Shown here: piece after piece, positions 11,501 to 20,293 of the stretch
Layout: each line of letters begins with the position of its first letter
Numbering within the stretch: position 1 is the first letter of the stretch
Assembly (NCBI RefSeq): GCF_041734735.1
Contig: NC_134898.1
Coordinates: forward strand, 37,611,613 to 37,675,612
Reading direction: 5' to 3'
DNA: 64,000 bases
DNA from: Babylonia areolata
Lineage: Eukaryota; Mollusca; Gastropoda; Neogastropoda; Buccinidae
Translations under genes and position numbers: made by a program
Notes under the pieces: generated by a model
What the model was told of the DNA's origin: nothing
The model's input: only the letters and a program-made list of their open reading frames with translations
Database searches by the model: none

Positions 11501-14500
11501 ATTGGATTAAAAAAAACAAACCAACCCTGACTGGACGTATTTTTCATCAGTGTGGGTCTCTTGACACAGCACTGTATTTGGATATGATGTGTGTGTAATA
11601 CAAGACAAGAGTGTGGACAACTGTGTTCACTGCAGAGGGACAACATTTTTTTGTTTGCCCCAACAGTTTGTATTTATTTATAAAGATATATAGCCTGACT
11701 CCACTGCAACATAACTGATAATGTAAAGGTTTCAGATAACAATGAAGAGGTGGTCATCCCATAAATATCAACACTTACAGCATTTATCTACTGCACTTTA
11801 TCATGACAATGAGGTTAGAACTCTGGAACACTGATACATAATCATATTCATAATATCATCATATAATTATGATTACAAATAATTTTGGTCAGAAATTTCC
11901 CATCCACTGATCCAGTTTCATTTAGCATTTAACTTACCCGTGCACAGACGATGCAAATTTGTATTTTGGAAGGTTGTTTTCTTGGAGAAGGACCAGAGGA
12001 TGGGGGACTGCACACAGTCGGTGTCTTCTGAGATGAATTGGTTAATGTTAACATCTGTGCACCACTGTTTTCCTGCAATCAGCCAACCACAATCTTTAAT
12101 CACAACTAATCATCTGTAACTTTTGCAACATGAAAAGACCAAAAAATGTCAGATTCACCATAAAATACATGTAATACTAATAGTTAAATGTTAATTTTGG
12201 ATTTCTACTATAATGCTACTATTGTTTTTTTTAAAGTAAAAAAAAAAAAAGCAGTTTTAACTGTTACTGGGTTAAATCAGATTTAACATGCATAATAGCA
12301 ATGTACTAAAGTGCTGAGGGAAGGCGGCAGAATGGTTAAGATGCATATATAATATCTGCCAATTTTGCGTCCATGGTGGCCTGTTTTCAGACGCTGGCCT
12401 TGCACTTTCTCACAGGTTTTGACTGGAAAATAAAACTGAGCATCTATTCATTCATAGTGGAGTGATGGTCTAGAGGTAACGTGTCCACCTAGGAAGTGAG
12501 AGAATCTGAGAGCGCTGGTTTGAATCACGGCTCAGCCGCCAATATTTTCTCCCCCTCCACTAGACCTTGAGTGGTGGTCTGGACGCTAGTCATTCGGATG
12601 AGACGATAAACCAAGATCCCATGTGCAGCATGCACTTAGCGCATGTAAAAGAACCCACGGCAACAAAAGGGTTGTTCCTGGCAAAATTCTGTAGAAAAAT
12701 CCACTTCGATAGGAAAAACAAATAAAACTGCAGGCAGGAAATTTTTTTTTTTAAATGGGTGGCGCTGTAATATAGCGACACGCTCTCCCTGGGGAGAGCT
12801 GCCTGAATTTCACACAGAGAAATCTGTTGTGACAAAAAGAAATACAAATAAAAATTAATAAAAAGACAACAAAGCATGGTCCTGTGTACAACATGCAGCA
12901 GCATGCACTTGGCACACTAAAAAAACAAGTTAGGATGCACGACAAGATGCATGTTGTCCTCTGAAATAAATAGCACTCAAGGCCTGACTAGCATGCTGGG
13001 TTATGTTGCTGTCAGGCATTAGCTTAGCAGATGTGGTGTAGTGTAAAAGGGTTTGTTTAAAAGCAATGAAGCCTCCTTGAGAAGCGGAAAATAAACTTAT
13101 TAAGTGCAGGATTTTCAACCTGAGTGTGCCTGGTTCAATCCTGGTATCCATGTCTGGTTGAGAAACTCTGAAAAGAGTGGAGATTTTTCCGATCTCCCCA
13201 GTTTAAAGATGAGCTGACCCATTTGCAACGTAATCCTCCTTCATGTGCATTTGCTGTTCAATCATGCACAATGAAGATCCTGTAATCCATCATACATAGT
13301 ATTCTGTGGGTTACTTATGGAAACATAAACAAACCCACCATTCATTTTACCCAGCAGACCTGATAACAGAACAATGGTCAGATGGCTCACAACGATGACT
13401 GCTCATCTGTCAATGTTACTTGCGGAAGAAGAAAAAGCATACCAATCTGAAATACAAACCATGCTTACATTCATGTGCATGATCTAAACTCATTCAGCCA
13501 ATGCTTTGTTAACAAACTGTTTGCGTTACAGACCCATATATGCATGATTTCTTATGTATACATATGCACCTCATGTTATTTATGCTTGCATGCATTCATG
13601 TGTGTTAACCCTGTTGATTCTTGATAAAAGCAATTCATAGGACTCAAATTATTATTTGGTTGGTAATTTTCGGGTAAAGTGAGTGTGAGGAGTGGAGGGA
13701 AAATGCATGCATGTTGACAAATTTAAGAAATGTTAATGAAAAACAGTTCAAAGAAAACAAACAGTTACCTGTTTGACTTGGTTCAGTTCAGCCATCTTGT
13801 GCAGCTCTTCCGCTCCTCCACTCACCGATGCAATCTGGATGCCCATTTCATTGTTGTTGTTGAACACTTCCTTCCCCACACTCTCCTGCTTCACTTTGGG
13901 TGGAGGCACTTCATCTAACACAACAACGTCATCGTCGTCATCGTCATACACTGGAGTGGCTTTGGCCCCCATGCGGTCAGTTTCTCTGGAACTTCCTGTG
14001 GTCTGTGTGTTTGCCATCTCACCAGGCAAATCTTTCTCTGATTCTGCCTCTTTCTTTACTTGCATTTCACTGACACCACTGTTGCCTGCAGAATCGTTCT
14101 CCAAGTCGGTGACTGACTTCACATCGGTAATCTGAAGCATGGGTTCATCTTTGGTCTCTTTTACCGCAGTGGCATCGGCAAAGGCATCCTCTGTTTGTGA
14201 AGTGTCATGTCCATGTGGTTCCTTGGATTCTTCAGCTGCATTTTCAGCACTTGTGTCCTGTTCTCTGTCAGCAAGTTTCCCAGTGTCCTGTCCCTCATCA
14301 GTAAGATTTCCAGCATCCTGGTTTTCAACATCACTGGCAATTAGCAGTTCACATGCATCACCTGCATTGTCTTCTACAGACTGTCCATTTTGTTTTTCAC
14401 CAATTTCTTGAACTTCTTCAAAAGAATCCACCACAACTTCAGAATTATTCCCCATCTCTCCTGATGAATCATCAGCAGCATTTTGATCTATTTTCTCTGA

Positions 14501-15441
14501 AAACGTATCTGCATTTTGTTCATCTGTTTCCATTGCCTCAGTCCCTTGCTCTGCATCCTGGTCACTGGAAACTGTAGCATCCACTACCAACTCATCCCTT
14601 GTGATTGCTGCTGATTCATCAGTGCCCGTGTATACTACTGGTGTGTTTCCATGGTCATCTTGAACAGACTGGACATTGTCCTCACCCAGAAGCTTGTTTT
14701 CCTCTTCAGCAGACACAGGGAAATCACTACCTGTGTCACCCTCACCCAGTGCACTTTCTTCAACCTCCCTGGCAGCTGATGCATTGCATGCCTCAACCTG
14801 GTCTTCATCTCCAGGCACATGTTCAGCATTCTCCTGCATCAGTCTCAGTTCTGACGGTTCCTCTGAAACAGCACTGACCTCATCTCCTGTCTCCACAGGC
14901 ACCAATTCTGATGAATCAACTGCTGTGAAGTTCACATTTTCCTGGTCAGTATGTTCAGCTTCTGAGTGATTGTTTGCATCTGCGTACAGTGGTTGGTTCT
15001 TCTCTCCCTCTGCTTGTTCAGGTTCAGGTTCTTCCGGTTCCATGGCTCCGGCATCAGTTTCATTTTTTGTACCCCACACAACATGCTGATCCTCCAGAAC
15101 ACCTGGAGGGTCAGGTGGAGGAGGGTCTCCAGCACCTGCTCCATCCTTGGCGATATTTTCATCACTGCCATCCACCATTGCTTCTTTCTGGACTGAGTCT
15201 CCACTGACAGGGACGGGTTCCTGATCCTCTGTGGGAAGCAGGATGACATCGTCCTCATCCAGGTCTTCATTCTCCTCCACTTCCATACTGGACTGAGTAT
15301 GAGGCAAAGCCTCCTGTTCCCTGCCAGCTGGTAGCAGACCATCATTGTTCATGTTTGTCGTGTTGTCTGCCATGGTTGTGTTATCTGACTAGGTTGCTGT
15401 CGTCTGGTTTTCTGCTTCCCGAGACTGTTTCCTTTTTTTCT
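1..15441 (-). CDS. ZMYM: ZMYM2/3/4-like MYM-type zinc finger protein, 5' part (gene runs off left edge)
   Basis: Ten coding exons on the minus strand join without a phase conflict: 15373-13769, 12072-11938, 11233-10973, 8972-8823, 8465-8214, 7795-7562, 6848-6720, 6280-6025, 2401-2325 and 547-373. They give 1,091 residues and end in phase 1, so at least one more exon lies beyond position 1. Residues 1-535 are acidic and low in complexity. Residues 575-965 hold eight C-x2-C...FC-x3-C units of the MYM (FCS-like) type, and the hinge between fingers usually falls at an exon border. Residues about 1065-1091 carry CKPFTQTKATSCRPH then ECQT, the signature that follows the fingers in vertebrate ZMYM2/ZMYM4. 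Known relatives act in nuclear corepressor and SUMO-dependent complexes, and carry a C-terminal Crypton-recombinase-derived domain that is not in this window. The ATG at 15373 is chosen because an acceptor lies just upstream at 15442. Family assignment is firm; which paralogue is not decided. Confidence 0.9.
373..547 (-). CDS. ZMYM: ZMYM coding exon 10 (CKP...ECQT segment)
   Basis: 175 nt, acceptor CCACCAG after a long C-rich tract, donor AGACAG|gtgtgg, leaving in phase 1. It encodes an Ala/Ser/Thr/Pro linker (ASASTGTSPANGTPPAPQ), a hydrophobic IIIQPP patch, and KNKSLLCKPFTQTKATSC RPHAQSKECQT. The last part matches the post-finger motif known from ZMYM2 and ZMYM4. Copies of its last ~25 nt plus the donor recur in the next intron. 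Confidence 0.88.
605..2060. repeat. ~52-bp minisatellite array inside ZMYM intron
   Basis: About 25 degenerate units of the form 'ctgcttaaaattacattta' / 'acctgacatgcttaccgtga' / 'cacaggaaatttc'. Each unit has the 12-bp palindrome AGGAAATTTCCT, and on the minus (transcribed) strand a donor-like ACGGTAAGCATG. The array is interrupted near 776-850 by a SINE-tail-like piece and at 1678-2031 by an inverted repeat. Confidence 0.85.
1678..2031. repeat. Inverted-repeat (foldback) insert in the minisatellite
   Basis: Positions 1700-1762 and 1949-2011 are reverse complements over 63 bases with about one mismatch. The match includes AAACTAGGCCTA and GGCCAAATTTCGCGCGGCT. Looser similarity extends the arms to 1678 and 2031. 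Between the arms lie two minisatellite units and a short unique segment containing tgattggctgag. No transposase ORF is present. Confidence 0.8.
2055..2165 (+). repeat. Dispersed repeat D, diverged copy 1
   Basis: The stretch from gacccactggtgcagact to the end matches the copies at 7165-7335 and, inverted, 62466-62610. It sits directly at the end of the minisatellite array. Confidence 0.7.
2325..2401 (-). CDS. ZMYM: ZMYM coding exon 9 (short linker exon)
   Basis: 77 nt, acceptor CGTACAG, donor GGGAAG|gtaact. It enters in phase 1 and leaves in phase 0, exactly bridging exons 8 and 10. It encodes SQTVNIKNSTGAPLVISG and TTPSGK, a Thr/Ser/Gly-rich linker. The exon is small and far (about 3.6 kb) from exon 8, so it is supported mainly by splice signals and phase. 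Confidence 0.72.
2613..3060 (-). repeat. tRNA-headed SINE, family B (full-length copy)
   Basis: On the minus strand it has a tRNA-like head with box B GGGTTCGAATCTC, then the gggtgatttttccattttcc segment, a body with gaatacgcacgttaaagat and ccatgtaggcagcc, and the 3' end ctaagcacttta... as complement of the GCGCTTAGAGCTTGG tail. It matches 56612-57140 and 20437-20900 along its length. Confidence 0.85.
3770..3806. repeat. Poly(G) run
   Basis: About two dozen consecutive G inside a G-rich tract. It is a likely quadruplex-forming and assembly-unstable site. Confidence 0.9.
4110..4345 (-). repeat. SINE family A, partial copy
   Basis: The reverse complement contains the central block agaacccatggcaatgtg / tctggcaaaattctgtgga shared with 12465-12860, followed by a degraded tRNA-like head. 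Confidence 0.65.
4395..4815 (+). repeat. Dispersed repeat E, terminal ~420 bp
   Basis: It starts with a near-palindrome (gactcacttgtgtaaaca ... gtgagtc) and runs to gcaaacgttttggtgc. An inverted, much longer copy occupies about 25575-26985. No coding potential is seen. Confidence 0.8.
4825..5215 (-). repeat. SINE family A, near full-length
   Basis: Read on the minus strand: a tRNA-like head, the block with gataaaccgaggttccatgt, tggcaaaattctgttgaaaa, tgtcactgcagcaatatgc, and the 3' end gtgacaaaagaacaatat with an AATAC-like tail. It matches the plus-strand copy at 12465-12860. Confidence 0.82.
5820..5930 (-). repeat. Dispersed repeat fragment shared with 63,060-63,190
   Basis: The reverse complement shares gggctagaatttgattatag and tggagagcgtcttgcccaag with the inverted copy near the right end of the window. 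Confidence 0.75.
6025..6280 (-). CDS. ZMYM: ZMYM coding exon 8 (residues 923-1008): finger 8 and Pro linker
   Basis: 256 nt, acceptor CATCAG, donor AACAAAA|gtacgt (perfect donor), ending in phase 1. CDHCHKLTPAQYHLTMSD with FCTYNCVMSFQAQF is finger 8. A PPIPPIPPIP tract and an Ala/Thr/basic linker follow. The reading frame stays open past the donor for about 40 nt, so a longer form by intron retention cannot be excluded. Confidence 0.9.
6342..6361. repeat. Poly(A) and following poly(C) (6508-6533) runs
   Basis: Homopolymer runs in the intron between exons 7 and 8 of the ZMYM gene. Nothing else is seen in 6281-6719. Confidence 0.8.
6720..6848 (-). CDS. ZMYM: ZMYM coding exon 7 (residues 880-922): finger 7
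   Basis: 129 nt, donor CTGCAG|gtgggt, phase 0. It encodes VVHCSWCGSQRDNFDMIERL and LFCSLNCLSLFRVNLQ, one complete MYM finger. The acceptor is ATCAAG with no good polypyrimidine tract: the intron there is an ATT/AAC-type microsatellite (6849-7030). The splice site is therefore the weakest in the gene, but phase and homology fit. Confidence 0.88.
6849..7030. repeat. AAT/AAC-rich microsatellite
   Basis: Imperfect AAT, AAC and ATAAT repeats directly at the exon 7 acceptor of the ZMYM gene. They leave that acceptor without a normal pyrimidine tract. Confidence 0.8.
7165..7335 (+). repeat. Dispersed repeat D, best-preserved copy
   Basis: It contains aaaatcacgtttaagtaaca + tacttaccgtgaccc, tgcggcaggggtctgacatt, ctatccgcctatgcggagaa and taacctcccggaaatagg. 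On the minus strand it holds a perfect donor-like ACGGTAAGTATG. The edge segment is homologous to one unit of the minisatellite at 605-2060. Confidence 0.8.
7562..7795 (-). CDS. ZMYM: ZMYM coding exon 6 (residues 802-879): fingers 5/6
   Basis: 234 nt, acceptor TTGCAG, donor CGCAAG|gtaaag, phase 0. KYTGKVHNLCSDPCMSAFR closes finger 5. CDLCFTVCSALE...KKRFCSDACVSKYR is a full finger 6. The spacing and the 'KYTGK..NLCSDPC' wording are strongly ZMYM-like. Confidence 0.93.
7862..7990 (-). repeat. SINE family A 3' fragment with TATTG tail
   Basis: A plus-strand TGTATTGTATTG run followed by tttttgtcacaacagatttc, which is the reverse complement of the family A 3' end plus its AATAC repeat tail. Confidence 0.8.
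8214..8465 (-). CDS. ZMYM: ZMYM coding exon 5 (residues 718-801): fingers 3/4/5
   Basis: 252 nt, acceptor AACAG, donor AAAAG|gtgagt, phase 0. IRPFCSSRCHSDYIQR completes finger 3. CTYCQNDL...FCSQWCMKQF is a complete finger 4. CSVCQK opens finger 5. Confidence 0.92.
8823..8972 (-). CDS. ZMYM: ZMYM coding exon 4 (residues 668-717): fingers 2/3
   Basis: 150 nt, acceptor TTTCAG, donor CAG|gtaacg, phase 0. NHFCTWKGMDFCGEGCLGKF completes finger 2, and CTLCKSFIPL opens finger 3. The sequence between 8973 and 10972 is an intron that contains a hAT-type zinc-finger remnant. Confidence 0.9.
8973..9590. other. ZMYM intron sequence, no gene seen
   Basis: AT-rich unique sequence. No recognisable repeat or coding segment. 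Confidence 0.6.
9856..10287 (+). pseudogene. hAT/ZBED-type zinc finger (TTF/BED) remnant in ZMYM intron
   Basis: Plus-strand frame starting at ATG 9856, interrupted by one TAA at 10012. The product reads a basic stretch (KIKQQEYKSKRQRVY), NEAWQKDFPWHTVETKEDGT, then LMCVPCWKETEQ, LVDGSKVIKRFTLVRHSQAH and a charged helix. The order 'W..FPW...C..C...F...L..H..S..H' is the BED/TTF-type finger found at the N-terminus of hAT-like transposases and their domesticated relatives (established family knowledge). The catalytic core is absent. It lies antisense to the ZMYM gene, within intron 3. The upstream GC-rich gcgcatgcgc could be an old promoter. Whether it is a dead transposon end or a captured first exon is open. 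Confidence 0.6.
10290..10750. other. ZMYM intron, no gene seen
   Basis: Unique AT-rich DNA with a poly(A) stretch near 10402. The sequences gtgctccggtgc (about 9596) and, inverted, agtgcctgaccggcact (about 10385) flank the hAT-like remnant loosely, but no clean terminal inverted repeat is visible. Confidence 0.45.
10751..10877 (+). repeat. LINE 3' tail fragment with GAA/GGA repeat
   Basis: acctggaggaatctggtgaa (TWRNLVNS) through ctttacagagtt and a GAA/GGA tail closely matches 53558-53640. The same LINE family therefore left two 3' ends in the window. Confidence 0.75.
10973..11233 (-). CDS. ZMYM: ZMYM coding exon 3 (residues 581-667): finger 1 second half, linker, finger 2 start
   Basis: 261 nt, acceptor CTCCAG, donor CAG|gtgaga, phase 0. 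It starts VGKCKYNIVRNGDVKHLC, with DDMCFKRF closing finger 1. A basic Ser/Thr/Pro linker with PTRGRPAK (AT-hook-like GRP core) follows, then CIVCQIMNVNNQ opens finger 2. Confidence 0.9.
11938..12072 (-). CDS. ZMYM: ZMYM coding exon 2 (residues 536-580)
   Basis: 135 nt, acceptor TTGCAG, donor CGG|gtaagt, phase 0 on both sides. It encodes a Ser/Thr/Pro-rich linker ending in CIVCAR, the first half (C-x2-C) of MYM finger 1. The second half is in the next exon. Confidence 0.88.
12108..12464. other. ZMYM intron, no gene seen
   Basis: AT-rich unique sequence with a poly(A) run near 12238. Confidence 0.5.
12465..12860 (+). repeat. tRNA-headed SINE, family A (reference copy)
   Basis: Box A-like TGGTCTAGAGG and box B-like GGTTTGAATCA begin the element. 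A conserved central block follows (gatgagacgataaaccaaga, aaaagaacccacggcaac, cctggcaaaattctgtag), then gcgacacgctctccctgggg and the 3' end aatctgttgtgacaaaaag with an A-rich tail. A tRNA head, shared central domain and tail is the usual SINE build. A second partial copy of the central block follows at about 12878-12925. Confidence 0.85.
13100..13345 (+). repeat. SINE family B, old diverged copy
   Basis: A box B-like tggttcaatcctgg, ggagatttttccgatctccc and gaagatcctgtaatccat mark the first half of a family B element, but many positions differ. Confidence 0.65.
13769..15373 (-). CDS. ZMYM: ZMYM coding exon 1: acidic N-terminal region (residues 1-535)
   Basis: A 1,605-nt exon in phase 0, from ATG (MADNTTNMNN) to CAG|gtaact. 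It is rich in Glu, Asp, Ser and Thr and has no folded domain that I recognise. Two hydrophobic-acidic patches look like SUMO-interaction motifs: VILLP at 43-47 followed by TEDQE, and VVVLDE at 483-488 preceded by six Asp. Two psi-K-x-E sumoylation-type motifs are present: VKKE in the MQVKKEAESE stretch, and VKQE at 494-497. Human ZMYM2 is known to bind SUMO and be SUMO-modified, so the motifs fit the family. Their use here is inferred. The long acidic leader is encoded by one large exon, unlike the short finger exons. Confidence 0.9.
15374..15441 (-). other. ZMYM: 5'UTR segment of ZMYM gene
   Basis: Upstream of the ATG on the minus strand, TTTCTTTCAG at about 15442-15451 is a good acceptor. 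The 68 bases before the ATG are therefore the end of a 5'UTR exon. The first, noncoding exon is not placed. Donor-like GAG|gtaact near 16,590 and GAG|gtaaat near 17,205 (minus strand) are candidates. Confidence 0.5.
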
Positions 15442-16490
15442 CTGAAAGAAATTTTGTTCTTTAAGTTGATGTTAAAATAGAGTTACATATGTATAAATAT
15501 CTGATGAAAGAGTTAATCCTTCTCTCTCAAGTGATTCATGTTAATCTATGACATGTATGTTCAGAATGAAAAGCAATCATGGAGTCAATTCTGAATTGCT
15601 GTGCATTCCACATGTCTGAACTAAAACATACACTACAGTACAGACATACCTTTTCTCTGTCAGTTCCATCAATCTGACACTCAATCCAGTATGAAATCTA
15701 TTGTATTTCTTTATGTGAGTATAACTACGGTTTTCAGACTTTGCAAAAGAAATTACCAAAGACAACTTTGTGGTCATAGGGAAAGGTGAGCTGTGAGCTT
15801 CTGCTGGTTGTGTCACAGATGGGGGTCGGGAGACTTGCAGATTACAATAATGCATATCATCCTTGTCGTAAGTTCATAATGTCAACACGTGATCTCAGAG
15901 AATGCAGAATGAGGGACTCTGCCTACTTTCTGATGTTGTCCACCAAAATTAGTTTTATTAAAACTTTTAAGATTTGTCTTGTCATGAAGGGATTACAGTC
16001 TGCCAGTGTTGCCAATGACCCTTGACGCAGTTTCCCTCAAGGCATGCCAGTGTGAACTCAGTTTTATCTGTTCCATTTTAGGTGTTTTTTTTCTCTCTGT
16101 TCTGTATGAACTGGTCAAGCTAACCACTGTGAAATGTGTAGAATGGGATTGTTGTGACAATGATGTTGGAGAAAAAAACAAAACCTCTGATGTAAGGGTG
16201 GGGGTGGGGGGAAGCACAGGAAACAGAGTGCTATTAGGAAAAATTACATGTCAGTTATGCAAACAATATCAGAATCAATACATCATATTTCTGGACAAAG
16301 ACTGGTCACACCAGTCACCCAAACATACAGCAGCATTCCCGTTAATCAAAATTTCTCTAACAACAGAGTGATTCATTCGGAACACCTGGTTAAATCAACG
16401 AACCAAGACAACTGTAAAACGTTTCAGCAAAACATTTTGCATAATTTTGTTGATTGGATTTGGCGTTCTTGAACGATTCTTTGCTTTGGA

Positions 16491-16528
<38 letters not shown>

Positions 16529-17562
16529 AACCCCCAAAAACAACAACCCAGGACAAATGTCAGAATCCAGACGAGTCAGCTGTTAGTTACCTCCCCTGCT
16601 TCACCCGCCAACAACACAACCACATGGAATCCTGAGCGTTGTGCACACATGCTTCATCTCTTACAATTATTGTTTCCGATTTCCCATTTGTGCGTTCCAG
16701 TTATTGTGCGTCAACGCATCTATTCGAAGTATAACTATAACCTGCACATTACCTACCAACATAGCAGAATCGTAAGTTAATTTGTGGTGTGGGACCAACC
16801 AGGCTTCACTCCACAAAATCGAAAACCACACAACACCAAAGCAGTGTCAGAGTGTGCGATTTGGTTAAATCCTCAGTGCCCGATTTCAAGCAAACTGTGC
16901 TTCGATGAAAGCAAATTTTCCTAAGCATTCACTTTGAGCGATGGGAAGTCAAACTAAAATACAATCTAATTCCAAAAAATAATCCACCAAAATCCCAACC
17001 TATGAACCACATATCTTTTTCACTTGTGGCGCGAATAGTTGTTTGGCATTATTATGCCTGCCATCAGTTCGTATTGTTGAACCACTATGAATAAACGGCA
17101 ACAGTGCAAGCTCTCACTAATACTGTATTTCAAGTTGCCATTCGTATTCGAGGCAAAAGATGAAGAACAATGATTTCCATCGGTTGAATAAATATTCCTG
17201 ACGCATTTACCTCTATGTCACAGTTCCGCATAGAGCTGTCTGCAATATTAGCACCCTAAGCCTCGACTTCGATTTAGGTCAAAGCAAACGACCGGCCCTT
17301 TAAGAAAACACGAATGCTCGAGATTTTCTATTATTAGATAAGTTATCATCAATAATTCTAATCTGAATATATATTGATTAGTTTAAGCAACATTTTCCTT
17401 GGAACTGTTTTTTATGCCCGTTTAATTCATCAGTTGTGAACATAATATCGATTTCCACGCCGGACCATAGAGACGCCATATTTGCTTCACCTCACAAGAA
17501 TCGTTCGTTCTTTGTGGACAAATCTTCTTTTCATCTTGAAACTGGGTCAAGAAAACGCAGCT
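15442..17562. promoter_or_regulatory. Head-to-head interval between ZMYM and DBHS genes
   Basis: The two start codons are 2,190 bp apart on opposite strands. The interval should hold the promoters and 5'UTR exons of both. A GCCATATTTG motif (YY1-like core GCCAT) sits at about 17476-17485, near the likely DBHS transcription start. A (TA)n run lies at about 16494-16524. No CpG-dense island or TATA box stands out by eye. Confidence 0.45.
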
Positions 17563-17985
17563 ATGTCAAAGGTAGCGAACAAAACTCCTATTAAACAAGA
17601 CAACAAAGGACCTGGAGACCACAAAAGAGAGCCAAGTGGAAACAGAAATGATCGAAACGATAGAGACAGATCGCATTCGCACGGCCGCTCTGAATCGAGT
17701 TCCAGAGGTAAGCACGCAGGTGGGGGTGGACATGCTGATCATCGCTCCTCCAATTCCAAAGAACCAGTTAACTCAAGTAACAACAGAGATCACGCAAATG
17801 ATGATGGTGACAAGAATGAGACAAAGACCACGGAAGAAAAAAAATTCACTGGGAGGTGCCGGCTGTTTGTGGGAAACTTGACACCAGACGTCTCGGAAGA
17901 TGACTTCAAAAAAATGTTCCAGACATACGGTGAAGTATCTGAAGTGTACCTAAACTCCAGTCGTGGATTTGGATTTATTCGTTTG
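17563..17985 (+). CDS. SFPQ/NONO-like: DBHS coding exon 1: N-terminus and first half of RRM1
   Basis: Residues 1-141, phase 0, donor TTG|gtaagt. It starts [15 protein letters not shown] and continues with an RS/ND/RD-rich, probably disordered stretch. RRM1 from RCRLFVGNL ends exactly after the RNP1 segment RGFGFIRL, an exon break inside the RRM. Confidence 0.95.
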
Positions 17986-20257
17986 GTAAGTGTTGCTGTT
18001 GTTTAGAAGTTTTCAAAGATAAGTTATTTTTATTAATAGTTTAATTCATATCAGTAAAGTTTGATTTTAGATAATTATTGCTAATCTACTTATCATTTTT
18101 GTTAATGTTAATTTTATTTCTAAGACAACAAATGTCACAAAAGACTCGCATGTATTCACACTATCAGTATCACACTCACAGTCTTAATCAATGACTCAGT
18201 CTTGATCACTGACGGAGTTAGTCACTCACAGTCACAGACATGTATTATTACTGTGAAACAGTTAAGTAACTTCGTTTCCAATTCATATGCCTAAGTGTAT
18301 GAATCATTGAATGGATGTGATTGTATAATATATTTAGTTCATGTAGCGCCTAATCATATGATCTTGCTCTTGGCACATAGCACTTTACAACAGTTTCAAC
18401 AAAAATATCTATGAAAACATCCTGGTTGGTCCATGTAACTGTAAGGAAGCAATCTCTCTCTCTCCCCCTTTCTCTCTCTATCTGTCTGCCTCCCACCCCC
18501 AACCCCCTCCTCCCTCCATCCCCCTTTCTCAACCCTTCTCTCATATGTGTATACAAACAACATAAGTGCAAGTATCAAAACAAACACCAACAGTAATATC
18601 TATACAACTTATTACAAGGAGTGATGGACACACACAAAAACATCATGCACAACAAAAATACACACAATATCAGAATATGTATACCAAAATATAACACCAA
18701 AAGTTACGTAATCTCACATCACACCACCAGGTACCAGTATCACAGCTCCCAAAACAAGATAACACCCCAAAATGAGTTTGAACATCCCAAAACAATTGAG
18801 TACATCATAACACCCTAACAACTCACAATCCAACAACTCCCCAAAATCAATCCCACTCTCCATACAACACCTCAAGAACACACACGGAAAACAGAAACAA
18901 GTACACTTACACACTGTCACAGGTATCAGGAGAGCAATTAAAGGCATTTAAGGATGAGTCTTGAGCCAGTTTAGGTTGGTTTTGAATCTCAATCTGGAAA
19001 TGGACTGGAGTGTCATAATTCATATGGCAAGATGTTTCACTGGATGGGGACGGTTAATCCGAAGGATTTTTTACCAAAAGACAGTCATAGCAGAAGAAAT
19101 TTGGAGAATGCAACTGTCTGATACTAAACATTGTCATGTTGGAATGTAAACAGTAAGGATTTTATTTTACTTTTTAGGGATAGTCTTTGTTGATTGTAAC
19201 TTCATATCCCGCATTGACGAGATATTTTATGACAAATGAACTGCCTGCATACATTCATTTCTGGACAAGAATTATATAACATTTGAACATTTTGTCTTGA
19301 AATGTTAAATGAAATATTTTTTCTTTCTCATCACAGTGTTCAAATTGCAATGTCTGATCTATAGTGAGTGTAGCTCTTGATGCATGATTGTGTAGCTCTT
19401 GATGTATGATTAAACTTAAAGCAAGAATATTTTATCTGTAGGACTTAAAATCTAGTTTGATCACAAGGGTGCAAATCTTCCATTTAGGCTGTAGTAGGCA
19501 CGGGAATCCATTTTTACATTTATATAAAAAAACTGAGTGTCCGCTTCTGGGGGTGGGGGTTGGAGGGGGGGGGGGGGGAGGGGGGGGAGAAGGGGGTGGG
19601 GGCTGTTCCATATCATTTGCTGATGACCTGTCAAAAAATTAAATGAAAACATGAGTACTCTTTCAAAAGCATCGGTTGTACTTGTAGTCCCCGTTGCGAA
19701 GACTTTGGTTTTGAGAGGAGAGTGACTTTGTCAGAGCACCGTATCAAACTCAAGGTTTTGTAACAGTCGATTGAATTTGAAGTCAAACCTGCAGTTTCAA
19801 AATGCTGATCATGATAGAAGGCGATATCCACACACACTCACACACTAACATACACACACACACACACACACACGCACACATGTGCGCGCACACACACACG
19901 CATGCGCGCACACACACACAGAACAGATGTGCATGCATGTACACATGCGCATAAGGGGCGGTACGCGCTGTCTCCATCTCTGTCAAGCCCCTAGGGTTAT
20001 GGGTATATCTGCTTGACTCAGTTCATTAGGCAAAAGCTGCACAGTGCAAAGTTGCCACTTTATGCACCAGTAACTTTTACTTAGTAGCAATTGATGTCAG
20101 TTCTTTTTCTGATAAGGCACAAGGCACTAACATTCATGGCTGGAGTCAGTTTATTTTATTTAGATTTGGGATCAAAAGTCAAATTTAACAAAGGTACACA
20201 TGCACAGAGATGAATGCATGCTTGCACACACACGCACACACGCATACACACAGACAC

Positions 20258-20293
<36 letters not shown>

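Noticed and set aside
13773-15207. Series of plus-strand ORFs of 64-120 codons
   Set aside because: Antisense to the acidic first exon of the ZMYM gene. Composition is the mirror of GAA/GAC codons.
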